DNA from: Candidatus Cloacimonadota bacterium
GTDB lineage: Bacteria; Cloacimonadota; Cloacimonadia; Cloacimonadales; Cloacimonadaceae
Length of the DNA stretch: 64,000 bases
Reading direction: 5' to 3'
NCBI GenBank assembly: GCA_012839325.1
Contig: DUNQ01000027.1
Coordinates: 1 to 64,000, forward strand
The notes beneath the pieces are model-generated. The model had not been told where the DNA came from and did no database searches. It saw only the letters and a program-made list of their open reading frames with translations. Shown here in pieces: positions 53,918-62,577 of the stretch (positions within the stretch are counted from its first letter, which is position 1; the number at the start of each line of letters is the position of its first letter). Both the position numbers and the translations under genes were made by a program.

Positions 53918-55608
53918 TTCACTGTATCCTTCTTTGAAAAGCTTTCTACGATTGAGGAGAGCAATACTTCACTATCGGCAGCGTTCTCTCCCAAGAGGAA
54001 GGCGATCTGCTGGACAGTGGTGAGGTTTTTACGCATCACTTCGTTTGCTTTCTCAATGATCTGTTCGCTTTGGATAACGGGCTCGGTGATGTCTTGGAGT
54101 ATTCCGCCCAGGATGGCGTGCTTTTGCACGGAAAAGAGTGTGATGCGGATGATCTTGCCATCTCTACGAATGTCTTGAACTTGTTCTTCGGTGCCGCTCT
54201 TAAGAGCTTCGGTAAAGATCTCGTGGAAATCTATGATGCGCTCGAGATATGCGCCTTCGAGCTCGAGATCAGCTTCTGAGATAAGTGCAGCATCTCCGCC
54301 TATTATCTCTACAAAGCGCTTGTTGCTCTCGATGATCTTGAGGTTTTCATCCACGATAACCACACCGGAGGGCATGGCTTTGATAAGAGATGCGGCCTTG
54401 TGTTGGGCAAGTTTGCGAAGATATGATACACACATTGCCGGCTCTGCTTTTTCTTCTATGAGTGCGCAGGCAAATTCTACGCAGGTGTCATAGCCGCAGC
54501 CGCCGCAATTCAGTTCGTCTTCTTCGCGCTTTTTGTCTATGCGATTTAGTGCTTCGCGAATCTCTTGCTTGGTGTGATCACCTTTCTTGATCGCGCGCGC
54601 ATGGAAGGTTTTTGTGATGGCAGGCATGTCTACCTCACGCTGTACCGGTGCGGGAGGAGTAGTGGTTTGAACACGGTAGCGCTTTTGAGCGATTGCGCCA
54701 CGTTTGCTCACTCCGGGACCGTTTATGCATCCGCCAACGCAGGCTAATGCTTCCAAAAATACGGGCTGTCCAAATGCTTTGTTATCAATCTCGTCGAAGG
54801 CTTGCATGATCTCTTTGACGCCGGTGAAGCCCATGAAGAGCGTATCCTCAGGAACTCCATAATATCTGATGCCTTCCGCCATTCCACCGTCAATGGGATA
54901 GAGTCCGCCTTCTTCAGCCGTTTTGGGAACAAACTCGAGATCAGATGGAATGTTTTCCCAGTCAATGGAAGTTTTGTTGAACCAACGCCTGAGATCGGCA
55001 AAGGTGAGCGCCACGTCAAAGTTCTGCGGATGCTCGTTTTTCTTTGCAACGCAGGGGCCTATGAATACGATGCCGATATCGTCGCCGAATTCCTCGCGAA
55101 GCATCACACTGTGAGCTTGGAGTGGGGAATATACTTCGGTGATATAAGGCACAAGATTGGGATAATATTGTTCGATGAGGTGCACCACGCTGGGACATGC
55201 CGAGGAGATCAGTAGTGGGTTTTCCTTCTCTCGAATGATTTGAGCGCAGGCAGCTGAAACTACCTGCGCTCCCAATGCTGTTTCCGACACACCGGCAAAA
55301 CCTAAACTCTGGATTGCTCCTATTAGCTTGGCTTCGCTCATGCCGCCAAATTCAGTCCTGAAAGCAGGAGCTAAGGAAACATAGACTTTCTCTTTTTTCT
55401 TCAGCAAGTCCATCGCCAAAGAGAGATCGTCTCTGATCTTCTTGGCTCCGACAGGGCAAACTTCGGTGCAACGCCCGCAGAGTATGCACGCTTCGGGCAT
55501 CACCTGTGCGCTGCCATCTACTACGCGGATGGCTTTGACAGGGCATTCACGAACGCATTTGTAGCAATCCTGACACTCGGTCTTTTCGGTGTAAATCGGT
55601 TTATTCAT
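53914..55608 (-). CDS. Sensory [FeFe] hydrogenase with Fe-S and PAS domains (group C type)
   Basis: 564 residues. Two [4Fe-4S] ferredoxin clusters at the N-terminus (CQDCYKCVRECP, CILCGRCTEVCP). H-cluster motifs: L1 SSACPSVVHLIEQYYP, L2 IGPCVAKKNEHP, L3 ALACVGGCINGPG. In L1 the proton-relay Cys of catalytic enzymes (TSCCP) is Ala, a change known from sensory forms. L2 has Gly for Met before PC. An Fe-S domain (CGGCGYDTCVEFAC) and a PAS domain (MPSGVVIVDENLKIIESNKRF) follow. The protein probably senses H2 or redox state and signals through its phosphatase neighbour rather than turning over H2 quickly. It overlaps both neighbours by 4 bases. Confidence 0.9.
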   Translation of the reverse strand: MNKPIYTEKTECQDCYKCVRECPVKAIRVVDGSAQVMPEACILCGRCTEVCPVGAKKIRDDLSLAMDLLKKKEKVYVSLAPAFRTEFGGMSEAKLIGAIQSLGFAGVSETALGAQVVSAACAQIIREKENPLLISSACPSVVHLIEQYYPNLVPYITEVYSPLQAHSVMLREEFGDDIGIVFIGPCVAKKNEHPQNFDVALTFADLRRWFNKTSIDWENIPSDLEFVPKTAEEGGLYPIDGGMAEGIRYYGVPEDTLFMGFTGVKEIMQAFDEIDNKAFGQPVFLEALACVGGCINGPGVSKRGAIAQKRYRVQTTTPPAPVQREVDMPAITKTFHARAIKKGDHTKQEIREALNRIDKKREEDELNCGGCGYDTCVEFACALIEEKAEPAMCVSYLRKLAQHKAASLIKAMPSGVVIVDENLKIIESNKRFVEIIGGDAALISEADLELEGAYLERIIDFHEIFTEALKSGTEEQVQDIRRDGKIIRITLFSVQKHAILGGILQDITEPVIQSEQIIEKANEVMRKNLTTVQQIAFLLGENAADSEVLLSSIVESFSKKDTVK

Positions 55609-55847
55609 AGTTCTATCAGTTCTTTTCTTAGTATCTCGGGCAACTCCTCCCTACGAACTTCGTGGTAGGAGTTGCCGTTGATTATGATATTGGGGCCCTG
55701 ATGGCATTGGCCTAAGCAGAGCGACCCTTCTATTTTTACACTATCTTGTATCCCGTGACTTTTTAGAAAATCCTCGATCACGTGGAGGTTTTCTCGGTTC
55801 TCACGGGCGAAACATGAGCTCCCCATGCAGATCAGGATTTTCTTCAT
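55605..55847 (-). CDS. Thioredoxin-like [2Fe-2S] ferredoxin
   Basis: 80 residues. ICMGSSCFARENRE and EGSLCLGQCHQGPNIIING carry the four cysteines (C-x4-C and C-x3-C) of the thioredoxin-like ferredoxin family, also found in NuoE/HydC and at the C-terminus of the neighbouring HydA. Small free-standing copies lie between HydA and sensory hydrogenases and probably ferry electrons between them. Overlaps hydA by one base and the sensory gene by 4. Confidence 0.9.
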   Translation of the reverse strand: MKKILICMGSSCFARENRENLHVIEDFLKSHGIQDSVKIEGSLCLGQCHQGPNIIINGNSYHEVRREELPEILRKELIEL

Positions 55848-57847
55848 TATTTTACTCTCTTATCCGCTTCTTTTGTAAGGATGTCTCTGACTTGGTCTAA
55901 GGTAGCGTGGTTGTAGTCCACTCCGTCGATATTGACGTTCGGACCTTTGTCACACTGTTCGCTACAGAAAGTAGCGGAGATGTCAAAGTATCTGCCCCAA
56001 GCGTTTTCTTCTACCATCTGCAAGGTCTTTGCCAGGATGTCCTGAGCGCCCTTGAGGTAGCAGGAGGTGCCTACGCATACGCGAACTTGGCAGCGTTCTT
56101 CTTCGCCGGGTGCGGAGAAGGAGATTGCGTCGTCGTCGATGCGCTTGCGATGCCTGTATGCGGTGTGCAAGAGTTCGTGTGCTTTCTCGCTATTAGGTGT
56201 TTTCAGAAGCTCGGTATAGAGTTCTTTAACGAAGGGGTTGTCCTGAGCTCTGTGCAGAGTTTTGGTCTTGTCTGCATGATAGAGAGCTGTGGTACGTCTG
56301 CGACGCTCGAGCGGATCGGTGATGATGGGCTGGCCTGCGCCACCGATGCATCCGCCGGGGCAAGCCATGACTTCAACGATGTCGTAGTCGGCTTCGCCTG
56401 CGAGAATCTTGTCACAGATCTCAGCAGCTTTCTTGGTTCCGTGGACTACACAAATCTTGAGTGCGCCATCGGCAAGGGTTGCTTCACGCACAGTTTGTTC
56501 GCCGCGCACTTCCTGAAGCACAATGCTTTCGGGAACGGGGATGTCGAATTTGTCTGCTGCATAGCGCAGGACTGCTTCGGATACACCGCCGCTGTTTCCA
56601 AAGATGATACCGGCACCGGTTGCAAAGCCCATGGGAAGGTCCATGGATTCGGGCTCGATATTATCGAATTTGATACCGGCTTCGCGGATCATTCTTGCCA
56701 GTTCCTGTGTGGTGAGGACAACGTCCACATCGGCGATGCCGTCATGGATGAATTCGGGTCTCTTGCACTCATACTTTTTAGCGGTACAAGGCATGACGGA
56801 GACTACGAAGAGGTCTTCAACCGGTACGTCAAACACGCCGGGCAGGTGTTCTTTGGCTATTGCGCCAAACATCTGTTGGGGTGAGCGACAGCTGGAAAGA
56901 TTATCCAAAAGCTGAGGATAGTTGTGTTCTGCAAATTTGACCCAAGCGGGGCAGCAGGAGGTGAAGATGGGCAATTTACCGCCATCAGTCTTACGTCCGA
57001 TGAATTCGGTTGCTTCTTCGATCACGGTGAGGTCAGCAGCAAAAGCTGTGTCATATACCTGATCAAAGCCGATCAAGCGCATTGCAGCAACGATCTTGCC
57101 GGTGGTGATATCGTTTGCGGGCATGCCGAAGACTTCACCGAGGGCAACGCGAACTGCGGGTGCGATCTGAGCAACGACGGTCTTTTTAGGATCGTGAATA
57201 GCTGCCCAGGTTTCGGGGATGTGGCTTTTGACAACGATTGCGCCGGTGGGGCAAACCGCAGCACACTGACCGCAATTGATACAGTCAACTTGTGCGAGGC
57301 TCTTGCCAAAGGCGGATTCAACGCTGACGCCCTGACCGCGACCTGCAAAGTCGATTACGCCAATGCCTTGAATTTCGTCGCAGAATCTCACGCAGTCGCC
57401 GCAAAGGACGCATTTGTTGGGATCACGAACGAGGCATTCGCTGCCAAGTTCTTTCGGACGGAATTCTCTGGTCTGACGGAAACGAACGTGGTCGATGTTC
57501 AGACGGTTTGAGAGGTCGTTGAGCTTACAGTCGTTCTGACGTGAGCATTTGGTGCATTCCTGGTCGTGGTTTGCAAGAAGCATTTCCACGATGGTTTTGC
57601 GAAGTCTGAGAATCTGTGCAGTATGGGTCTGAATCTTCATTCCTTCTTCCGGAGCGGTAGAGCAGGCGGTGACCAGACCGCGACCTTCTACTTCCACCAT
57701 GCACAATCTGCATGCGCCATAGAGACTGAGGTCTCCGTGGTAACAGAAGTTCGGGATATCGATATGTGCTTTTTGAGCAATCTCGAGAATGTTCTTCTCG
57801 CCCTCAATAGGCACTTGGCGGTTATTTATATATACATATTTTTCCAT
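55847..57847 (-). CDS. hydA: Electron-bifurcating [FeFe] hydrogenase catalytic subunit HydA
   Basis: Makes or uses H2 at the H-cluster, coupled to NADH and ferredoxin. 666 residues. [2Fe-2S] domain with C35, C46, C49, C62. His-ligated cluster in NHDQECTKCSRQNDC. Two [4Fe-4S] clusters in CVLCGDCVRFCDE and CINCGQCAAVCP. H-cluster motifs L1 FTSCCPAWVKFAEHNYP, L2 VMPCTAKKYECKRPE, L3 VMACPGGCIGGAGQP; the proton-relay Cys is present, unlike in the sensory paralogue. The C-terminal thioredoxin-like [2Fe-2S] domain is VCVGTSCYLKG ... FCSEQCDKGPN. This is the layout of the trimeric A3-type enzyme of Thermotoga. It starts 14 bases after hydB. Confidence 0.95.
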   Translation of the reverse strand: MEKYVYINNRQVPIEGEKNILEIAQKAHIDIPNFCYHGDLSLYGACRLCMVEVEGRGLVTACSTAPEEGMKIQTHTAQILRLRKTIVEMLLANHDQECTKCSRQNDCKLNDLSNRLNIDHVRFRQTREFRPKELGSECLVRDPNKCVLCGDCVRFCDEIQGIGVIDFAGRGQGVSVESAFGKSLAQVDCINCGQCAAVCPTGAIVVKSHIPETWAAIHDPKKTVVAQIAPAVRVALGEVFGMPANDITTGKIVAAMRLIGFDQVYDTAFAADLTVIEEATEFIGRKTDGGKLPIFTSCCPAWVKFAEHNYPQLLDNLSSCRSPQQMFGAIAKEHLPGVFDVPVEDLFVVSVMPCTAKKYECKRPEFIHDGIADVDVVLTTQELARMIREAGIKFDNIEPESMDLPMGFATGAGIIFGNSGGVSEAVLRYAADKFDIPVPESIVLQEVRGEQTVREATLADGALKICVVHGTKKAAEICDKILAGEADYDIVEVMACPGGCIGGAGQPIITDPLERRRRTTALYHADKTKTLHRAQDNPFVKELYTELLKTPNSEKAHELLHTAYRHRKRIDDDAISFSAPGEEERCQVRVCVGTSCYLKGAQDILAKTLQMVEENAWGRYFDISATFCSEQCDKGPNVNIDGVDYNHATLDQVRDILTKEADKRVK

Positions 57848-57861
57848 TTTTTATCTCCTGA

Positions 57862-59751
57862 TTAGCTGATGGCTTTGAATTTGCAAGCTGCGATGCAAGC
57901 GCCGCATTTGATGCAAATCATAGGATCAATAACGTGAGGCTTTCTGAGTTCACCGGTGATTGCGCCAACCGGGCATACTCTTGAGCAAAGTGTGCAACCT
58001 GTGCAAAGCTCAGGATCAATGCTGATCGGGGTGAGGGCTTTACACTGTTTGGTGGGGCAGAATTTTGCGGTCACATGCGCTTCATATTCTTCGCGGAAAT
58101 AGCGCATTGTGGAGAGTACGGGGTTCGGAGCTGTCTTACCGAGTCCGCAAAGTGAAGTAAGCTTGATGGTCTCAGCTGCGTCTTGCAGGAGTTCAAGGCT
58201 TTCTTCGGTGGCTACGCCTTCGGTAATGTCTTCAAGGATTTCCAACATCTGACGGGTTCCTTCGCGGCAGGGTACGCACTTTCCGCAGGATTCGTTCTGG
58301 GTGAAGGTCATGAAGTAGCGGGCAGTTTCGACCATGCAGGTGCTGTCGTTCATCACGACCATTCCGCCTGAGCCGACCATGGCACCGGCTGAGCCGAGTG
58401 AGTCAAAGTCGATGGGAAGGTCGAGGTGTTCGGTTGTGAGACAGCCGCCGCTGGGTCCGCCGATCTGAACAGCTTTGAAAGCGTCGTTGTTGATCTTGCC
58501 ATCTTTGTCCAAGACACCGCCGCCGATTTCAAAGACCACTTCGCGGAGGGTGGTGCCAAAGGGAACTTCGATGAGTCCGGTGTTGGCAACGTGTCCGGTG
58601 AGCGCAAAGGTCTTTGTGCCGGGGGATTTGGCGGTTCCAATCTTGCGATATTCTTCGGGTCCTTGCTGCATTACTACAGGAACGAGGGCAAGGGTTTCCA
58701 CGTTGTTAATGATGGTGGGCTTGCCAAAAAGTCCTTTTTGTGCGGGGAAGGGAGGTTTGGGATTGGGCATGCCGCGATGTCCTTCGATGGAGGCAAGAAG
58801 AGCAGTCTCTTCACCGCAAACGAATGCGCCTGCGCCTTCCATTACTTGGATGCGGAAGCCTTGTCCGCTACCAAAGATATCGTCGCCCAAGATTCCCATC
58901 TCTTCGGCTTTAGCGATTGCTTCGCGGATGCGGTTGCAAGCAAGAGGGTATTCCATGCGAACATAGACATAGCCTTCGTCTGCACCGATGGCGCGAGCTG
59001 CAATCATCATGCCTTCGATAACGTTGTGGGGGTTGCCTTCGAGGATAGATCTATCCATGAATGCGCCCGGGTCACCTTCGTCACCGTTACATACTATATA
59101 TTTCTTATCGCTTTCTTCTCTGCGAGCAAATTCCCACTTCGTTCCTGTGGGGAATCCGCCACCACCACGACCGCGCAGGCCGCTATCCTGGAAAAGCTTA
59201 CAAAGCTCTTCAGGGCTGTATTTGGTGAAGGCATCGCGAGCGGCAAAGTATCCGCCATGAGCGATATATTCTGCAATGTTAAGAGGATCAACGCGTCCGC
59301 AATCCTTAAGACCGGTGCGCTGCTGCTTGGTGTAGAAAGGAATCTCTTCCTGACCCTTGTAGCTGGTTCCAGTAACGGGATCGTGATAGAGGAGTCTTTC
59401 AACAACTTCGTCTTTAACGATTGATTTTGCTACGATCTCTTCGGCATCTTCGGGCTTTACATGGCCATAGAGGATTCCGGCGGGTTCGATCGTCACCAGC
59501 GGACCTACCTGGCAAAAGCCTTGGCATCCGCTGCCAATCATATATACGTCGTGGTGAGCGTCTTCGTCTTCGTGAGTTTTGAGGCTTACGATAACTTCAA
59601 GTCCGCTGAGAACTACTGCGTTTTTAATTGCTTCAAAAACCTTTAATGCGCCGTTGGCAATACAGCCGGTTCCGGCACAAACGATTATGCGCTTATCAAT
59701 GCGATCACGCGCTGCGTTGTAGGCATCCCTGATTTGTTCGAGTTTAGGCAT
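57862..59751 (-). CDS. hydB: Electron-bifurcating [FeFe] hydrogenase NADH/FMN subunit HydB
   Basis: NuoF-like flavoprotein, site of NAD(H) reaction and presumed bifurcation. About 629 residues. N-terminal thioredoxin-like [2Fe-2S] domain (CAGTGCIANG, GSGCQGFCQVGP). FMN loop GRGGGGFPTGTKWEFA; NAD site NGDEGDPGAFMDRS. A [4Fe-4S] cluster is in ESCGKCVPCREGTRQM. Two extra ferredoxin clusters at the C-terminus (CTGCTLCSRVCP, CIKCGACIAACK) are typical of HydB and absent from plain NuoF. ATG at 59751 is chosen because AAGGAG lies 8 bases upstream; it overlaps the end of hydC by 8 bases. The frame is open to 59829. Confidence 0.95.
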   Translation of the reverse strand: MPKLEQIRDAYNAARDRIDKRIIVCAGTGCIANGALKVFEAIKNAVVLSGLEVIVSLKTHEDEDAHHDVYMIGSGCQGFCQVGPLVTIEPAGILYGHVKPEDAEEIVAKSIVKDEVVERLLYHDPVTGTSYKGQEEIPFYTKQQRTGLKDCGRVDPLNIAEYIAHGGYFAARDAFTKYSPEELCKLFQDSGLRGRGGGGFPTGTKWEFARREESDKKYIVCNGDEGDPGAFMDRSILEGNPHNVIEGMMIAARAIGADEGYVYVRMEYPLACNRIREAIAKAEEMGILGDDIFGSGQGFRIQVMEGAGAFVCGEETALLASIEGHRGMPNPKPPFPAQKGLFGKPTIINNVETLALVPVVMQQGPEEYRKIGTAKSPGTKTFALTGHVANTGLIEVPFGTTLREVVFEIGGGVLDKDGKINNDAFKAVQIGGPSGGCLTTEHLDLPIDFDSLGSAGAMVGSGGMVVMNDSTCMVETARYFMTFTQNESCGKCVPCREGTRQMLEILEDITEGVATEESLELLQDAAETIKLTSLCGLGKTAPNPVLSTMRYFREEYEAHVTAKFCPTKQCKALTPISIDPELCTGCTLCSRVCPVGAITGELRKPHVIDPMICIKCGACIAACKFKAIS

Positions 59752-60244
59752 TTTCTTTCTCCTTTTCTTCGATCTCTTTGATGAGTTCAATGGCTTGATC
59801 AGCTGTGACCATGCCATGCACTTCTTCATCGATTACCAAGACCGGTGCCAATCCACATGCACCGAGACAGGATACCGTTTCAAAGGTGAACATCATGTCG
59901 TCTGTTGTGATTTTCTTGGCGGTGAGACTGAGCTTTTCGCGGATTGCGTCAATCACTGCCGTAGAGCCACGCACATGGCATGCCGTGCCATCACACATCT
60001 TGATGATGTGTTTGCCCTTGGGTTCCAAGGAGAAGTGGCTGTAGAAGGTTGCCACTCCATACAATCTGGCGGGGGATATGCCGAGAGAGGTGGCGATAAA
60101 AGTCATGACTTCCTGCGGCAAGTAGCGATATTCTTCTTGCACTGCCTGCAGGATCGGGATAATCTTGGTCTCGCTACGATCATAGCGATCCACGATTTCA
60201 ATCACTTTGTTGAAGCTTTGAGCTGCTGCGTATTCTGCACTCAT
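59744..60244 (-). CDS. hydC: Electron-bifurcating [FeFe] hydrogenase subunit HydC (NuoE-like)
   Basis: 166 residues. Thioredoxin-like [2Fe-2S] protein: CDGTACHVRGS and SCLGACGLAPVLVID hold the four cysteines. Helical N-terminus with ILQAVQEEYRYLPQEVM and LYGVATFYSHFSLEPKG, the NuoE signature. It completes the HydABC trimer together with hydB and hydA. AGGAG lies 6 bases before ATG 60244. 67 bases separate it from rex, without a visible terminator. Confidence 0.93.
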   Translation of the reverse strand: MSAEYAAAQSFNKVIEIVDRYDRSETKIIPILQAVQEEYRYLPQEVMTFIATSLGISPARLYGVATFYSHFSLEPKGKHIIKMCDGTACHVRGSTAVIDAIREKLSLTAKKITTDDMMFTFETVSCLGACGLAPVLVIDEEVHGMVTADQAIELIKEIEEKEKENA

Positions 60245-60311
60245 TTTAACTCCTGTTTCTGTATTTTATTTATTTGTTCCTTGTTTGATTTCATCTTCAA
60301 AGGAGCGGGTT

Positions 60312-60956
60312 TTAAGAATTACTGTTTTGAACATGAAGTGCTTCTGCTACACGGCGAGAAAGAACCGCGAGAGAGGCGCTCATATCCACATTTTCGACTA
60401 TGATGTTAGGCGGAAGATCAAGCTCACGAGTCGTGAAATTCCATATAGCCAATATCCCCTGTTCTACCATCTTGTCGGCGATTTCTTGCGCCGCTTCTGC
60501 AGGAACCGTCAAGATTCCGATATGAACGTGAAGACGGGAGAGAAGATTGCAAAATCTTTCCATAGAGTGGATGGGGATGCCCTGATAATATTTGCCGGCG
60601 AGTTCGGGATTGGAATCGAAAGCGGCAATGATGCGAAGCCCTTTCTTAGTGAGTCCTTGATAGCCCATCAAAGCTTTGCCGAGATGACCTACGCCCACCA
60701 AAAAACAGGAGGTGGTGTCGTTCCAATTCAAACAATTTTTGATGGCAACTATAAGATTCTCTACATTGTGCCCAACCTTCGGAGTACCCATCACACCGGT
60801 GAAAGAGATGTCTTTGCGAACCTGTGTCATGTGTACCGAAGTGCTTTCGGCAATACGTGTGGCGGAGACCATTTTGGAACCTTCGTCTTTAACACGATAA
60901 AGCACTTCCAGGTATCTTGGAAGCCTTTTCAGAGTCAAAAGAGGGATGGGCTCCAT
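60312..60956 (-). CDS. rex: Redox-sensing transcriptional repressor Rex
   Basis: 214 residues. Winged-helix DNA-binding N-terminus (PLLTLKRLPRYLEVLYRV, ISFTGVMGTPKVGHNV). Rossmann NAD(H)-binding domain with VGVGHLGKALMGY and later AFDSNPELAG. C-terminal swapping helix at the end. Rex binds operators when NADH is low and releases them as NADH/NAD+ rises. Here it heads the hydrogenase operon, so it probably controls its own operon. AAGGAG is 6 bases before ATG 60956. Two palindromes overlap the likely promoter (61021-61055). Confidence 0.93.
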   Translation of the reverse strand: MEPIPLLTLKRLPRYLEVLYRVKDEGSKMVSATRIAESTSVHMTQVRKDISFTGVMGTPKVGHNVENLIVAIKNCLNWNDTTSCFLVGVGHLGKALMGYQGLTKKGLRIIAAFDSNPELAGKYYQGIPIHSMERFCNLLSRLHVHIGILTVPAEAAQEIADKMVEQGILAIWNFTTRELDLPPNIIVENVDMSASLAVLSRRVAEALHVQNSNS

Positions 60957-61020
60957 ATCTATCTCCTTATATTTTAGTCTTTTGCTTTTTTGCAGTGCTA
61001 TAAAAGCCTGCTTTTGTAAT

Positions 61021-61055
61021 CGATAAATAATTATCGTCTCATTTTGTCAAGACAA
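61021..61055 (-). promoter_or_regulatory. Putative rex-hyd operon promoter with two palindromes (candidate Rex sites)
   Basis: On the minus strand TTGACA (61050-61045), 15-base spacer, TATTTA (61029-61024). CGATAAATAATTATCG (61021-61036) overlaps the -10 box. TTGTCAAGACAA (61044-61055) overlaps the -35 box and begins and ends with the TTG/CAA seen in Rex sites (typical TTGTGAA....TTCACAA). Neither fits the classical Rex consensus exactly. Placement over both promoter elements suggests an operator. Confidence 0.45.
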
Positions 61056-61340
61056 TTCTACTCAAATAATATCGAATAAAAGTTAAGCCTCTGAGATGTA
61101 GATGTTTATGAGTAAAACTATTTTTATTTCTCTGTTTTTAGATGCTTTTCTCTTCAAGCTTATCTGCTTGCTTTACAATAGCTTGCTCATCAGCTCGTAT
61201 TTGTGAAATATTTGTTGAACATTGTCTGCTGAGATTGAAATTTCGGCGATTATTCAAGGTTAGTTTAAATGTTGAAACTACCCTATTTTTATGCTTATTC
61301 ATCTGTTTCCCTGCTTTATTTTGGTCTTTTTTCCATGGCT

Positions 61341-61432
61341 TCCTTATTGGATTCTGGTGATGATGTGGTCATGATGTGGTCATAGGCATGAGCATATCAT
61401 AGGCGGGAGATGGGCTGTAAGTAATAGGAAAG
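61341..61432 (-). repeat. 93-bp palindromic element, copy 3 (inverted)
   Basis: Reverse complement of copies 1 and 2: starts TCCTTATTGGATTCTGGTGA, has GATGTGGTCATGATGTGGTCAT inside (split by one base variations) and ends GTAATAGGAAAG. It supports a mobile or dispersed family rather than a chance similarity. Confidence 0.7.
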
Positions 61433-61643
61433 AAGGGGCTTAGCTGTGTGCGCGTGAATTGTTAGCATATTTTGGAGAATAATATGTGTTTTGCTTTTTC
61501 GCGTGGCTACAGAAAAGAGTATTTTGTTGAGACTCAGATAGCTTAATATTTCGAATCTGCCGATTTGTTGTTATTGAAAAAAGAAAAGAGAGTGGCGAAA
61601 AGACGTAAAACTTGCTTTAAAATAGAAGAAACTGCGAAATATC

Positions 61644-61670
61644 TTGACAGATATTCATATAGCGTAAACA
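61644..61670 (+). promoter_or_regulatory. Putative promoter of the DUF975 gene
   Basis: TTGACA at 61644-61649, 15 bases, then TAAACA at 61665-61670. The start codon follows at 61701, with GGAGG at 61688-61692. The 15-base spacing matches that at HU and rex. Confidence 0.45.
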
Positions 61671-61700
61671 GTTGTAAAAATATCCATGGAGGTTAATATC

Positions 61701-62327
61701 ATGAATAATTATGAACTTCGCCTTAAAGCTCGCGAAGCCTTGTCCGGTAAATGGGGAGCAGCAGTGATCGTATTTTTCATCTATGGTCTCATCGGCTCCG
61801 CGCTCAACGCGCTTTTTACGGGCATATTTATAATTCCCATGTTTCTCGTCACCGTCCCACTTACTTATGGTTTGCATTATGCATATTTAAAGCTAATACG
61901 CGGCGATGCCCCAAAGGTTGAAGATCTCTTTACAGGTTTTCGTGATTACATAAGAGTAGTTGTCACGGGTGTTTTGATGAGTGTCTTCATCTTTCTTTGG
62001 TCATTGCTTCTAATTGTTCCCGGCATAATTGCGGCAATTTCTTATAGCATGACCTATTTCATATTGATGGATGACAAAGATATCACCTACAACGATGCTA
62101 TCAAGCTCAGTAAAGAAATGATGAATGGTCATAAGATGCAGTTCTTCTTGCTCATGCTATCCTTCATTGGCTGGTCTTTGCTTAGTGTGCTCACCTTCGG
62201 TATCGGTTTCTTGTGGCTTGGACCCTATATTTATACCTCTATTGCAGCTTTGTATGAAGAGCTGAAAGTGGGCAATTCCGGCGCTGAGATAATTGATGTC
62301 CAGGAGCCTGAAGAGCTGCTTGAATAA
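61701..62327 (+). CDS. DUF975 family membrane protein
   Basis: 208 residues. It opens MNNYELRLKAREALSGKWGAA, the typical start of DUF975 (R-x-x-A-r-x-x-L-x-g-x-w). About five or six membrane helices follow, with LLLIVPGIIAAISYSMTYFIL and the conserved DAIKLSKEMMNGHKMQFFLL. It ends with an acidic tail (DVQEPEELLE). The function is unknown; members are integral membrane proteins. A start at 61701 is preferred to 61686 because GGAGG is 8 bases before it. Single gene, followed by tRNA-Ala. Confidence 0.88.
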   Translation: MNNYELRLKAREALSGKWGAAVIVFFIYGLIGSALNALFTGIFIIPMFLVTVPLTYGLHYAYLKLIRGDAPKVEDLFTGFRDYIRVVVTGVLMSVFIFLWSLLLIVPGIIAAISYSMTYFILMDDKDITYNDAIKLSKEMMNGHKMQFFLLMLSFIGWSLLSVLTFGIGFLWLGPYIYTSIAALYEELKVGNSGAEIIDVQEPEELLE

Positions 62328-62456
62328 GGTATAAGAGACAAGAGAGACTGTGTAAAAAGCTGTGAGATTAACAGTTTTGTCGCCGGCTTGATTATATTTT
62401 TCTTGACAATTAATCGTCGTTTTTGAGATTGGTAATCTGATCTCGCTTTAGATAGT

Positions 62457-62532
62457 GGGGCATTAGCTCAGCTGGGAGAGCGCTTGACTGGCAGTCAAGA
62501 GGTCAACGGTTCGATCCCGTTATGCTCCACCA
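62457..62532 (+). tRNA. tRNA-Ala (anticodon GGC)
   Basis: 76 nt with encoded CCA. Acceptor stem GGGGCAT/ATGCTCC contains the G3-U70 wobble that identifies alanine tRNAs. D-arm TAGCTCAGCTGGGAGAGC. Anticodon stem-loop CTTGA-CTGGCAG-TCAAG with anticodon GGC. T-arm AACGGTTCGATCCCGTT. TAATCT at 62433-62438 may be its -10 box. Confidence 0.97.
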
Positions 62533-62546
62533 CAAATATAAACACG

Positions 62547-62577
62547 AAGCCCGGTTCGTTCCGGGCTTTGTTATTTT
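62547..62577 (+). terminator. Rho-independent terminator after tRNA-Ala
   Basis: AAGCCCGG (62547-62554), loop TTCGTT, CCGGGCTT (62561-62568), then TGTTATTTT. Confidence 0.92.

Larger units (their letters stand above)
61056..61700. other. Intergenic region between rex and the DUF975 gene
   Basis: About 645 bases with no convincing gene; a short frame at 61142-61360 is hydrophobic but lacks a ribosome site. It holds palindromic element copy 3 (61341-61432) and, at its right end, a promoter for the DUF975 gene. 61433-61640 is AT-rich without recognised signals. Confidence 0.5.

Noticed and set aside
55907-56884. 325-codon plus-strand frame opposite hydA
   Set aside because: Lies wholly inside a certain gene on the other strand, has no ribosome site, and its cysteine/glycine-rich protein is what a reversed Fe-S protein gene gives.
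58426-59424. 332-codon plus-strand frame opposite hydB
   Set aside because: Shadow of hydB; no start signal and no recognisable domain.
61142-61360. 72-codon hydrophobic frame between rex and the DUF975 gene
   Set aside because: No ribosome site, runs into the palindromic element; hydrophobicity is expected from T-rich DNA.
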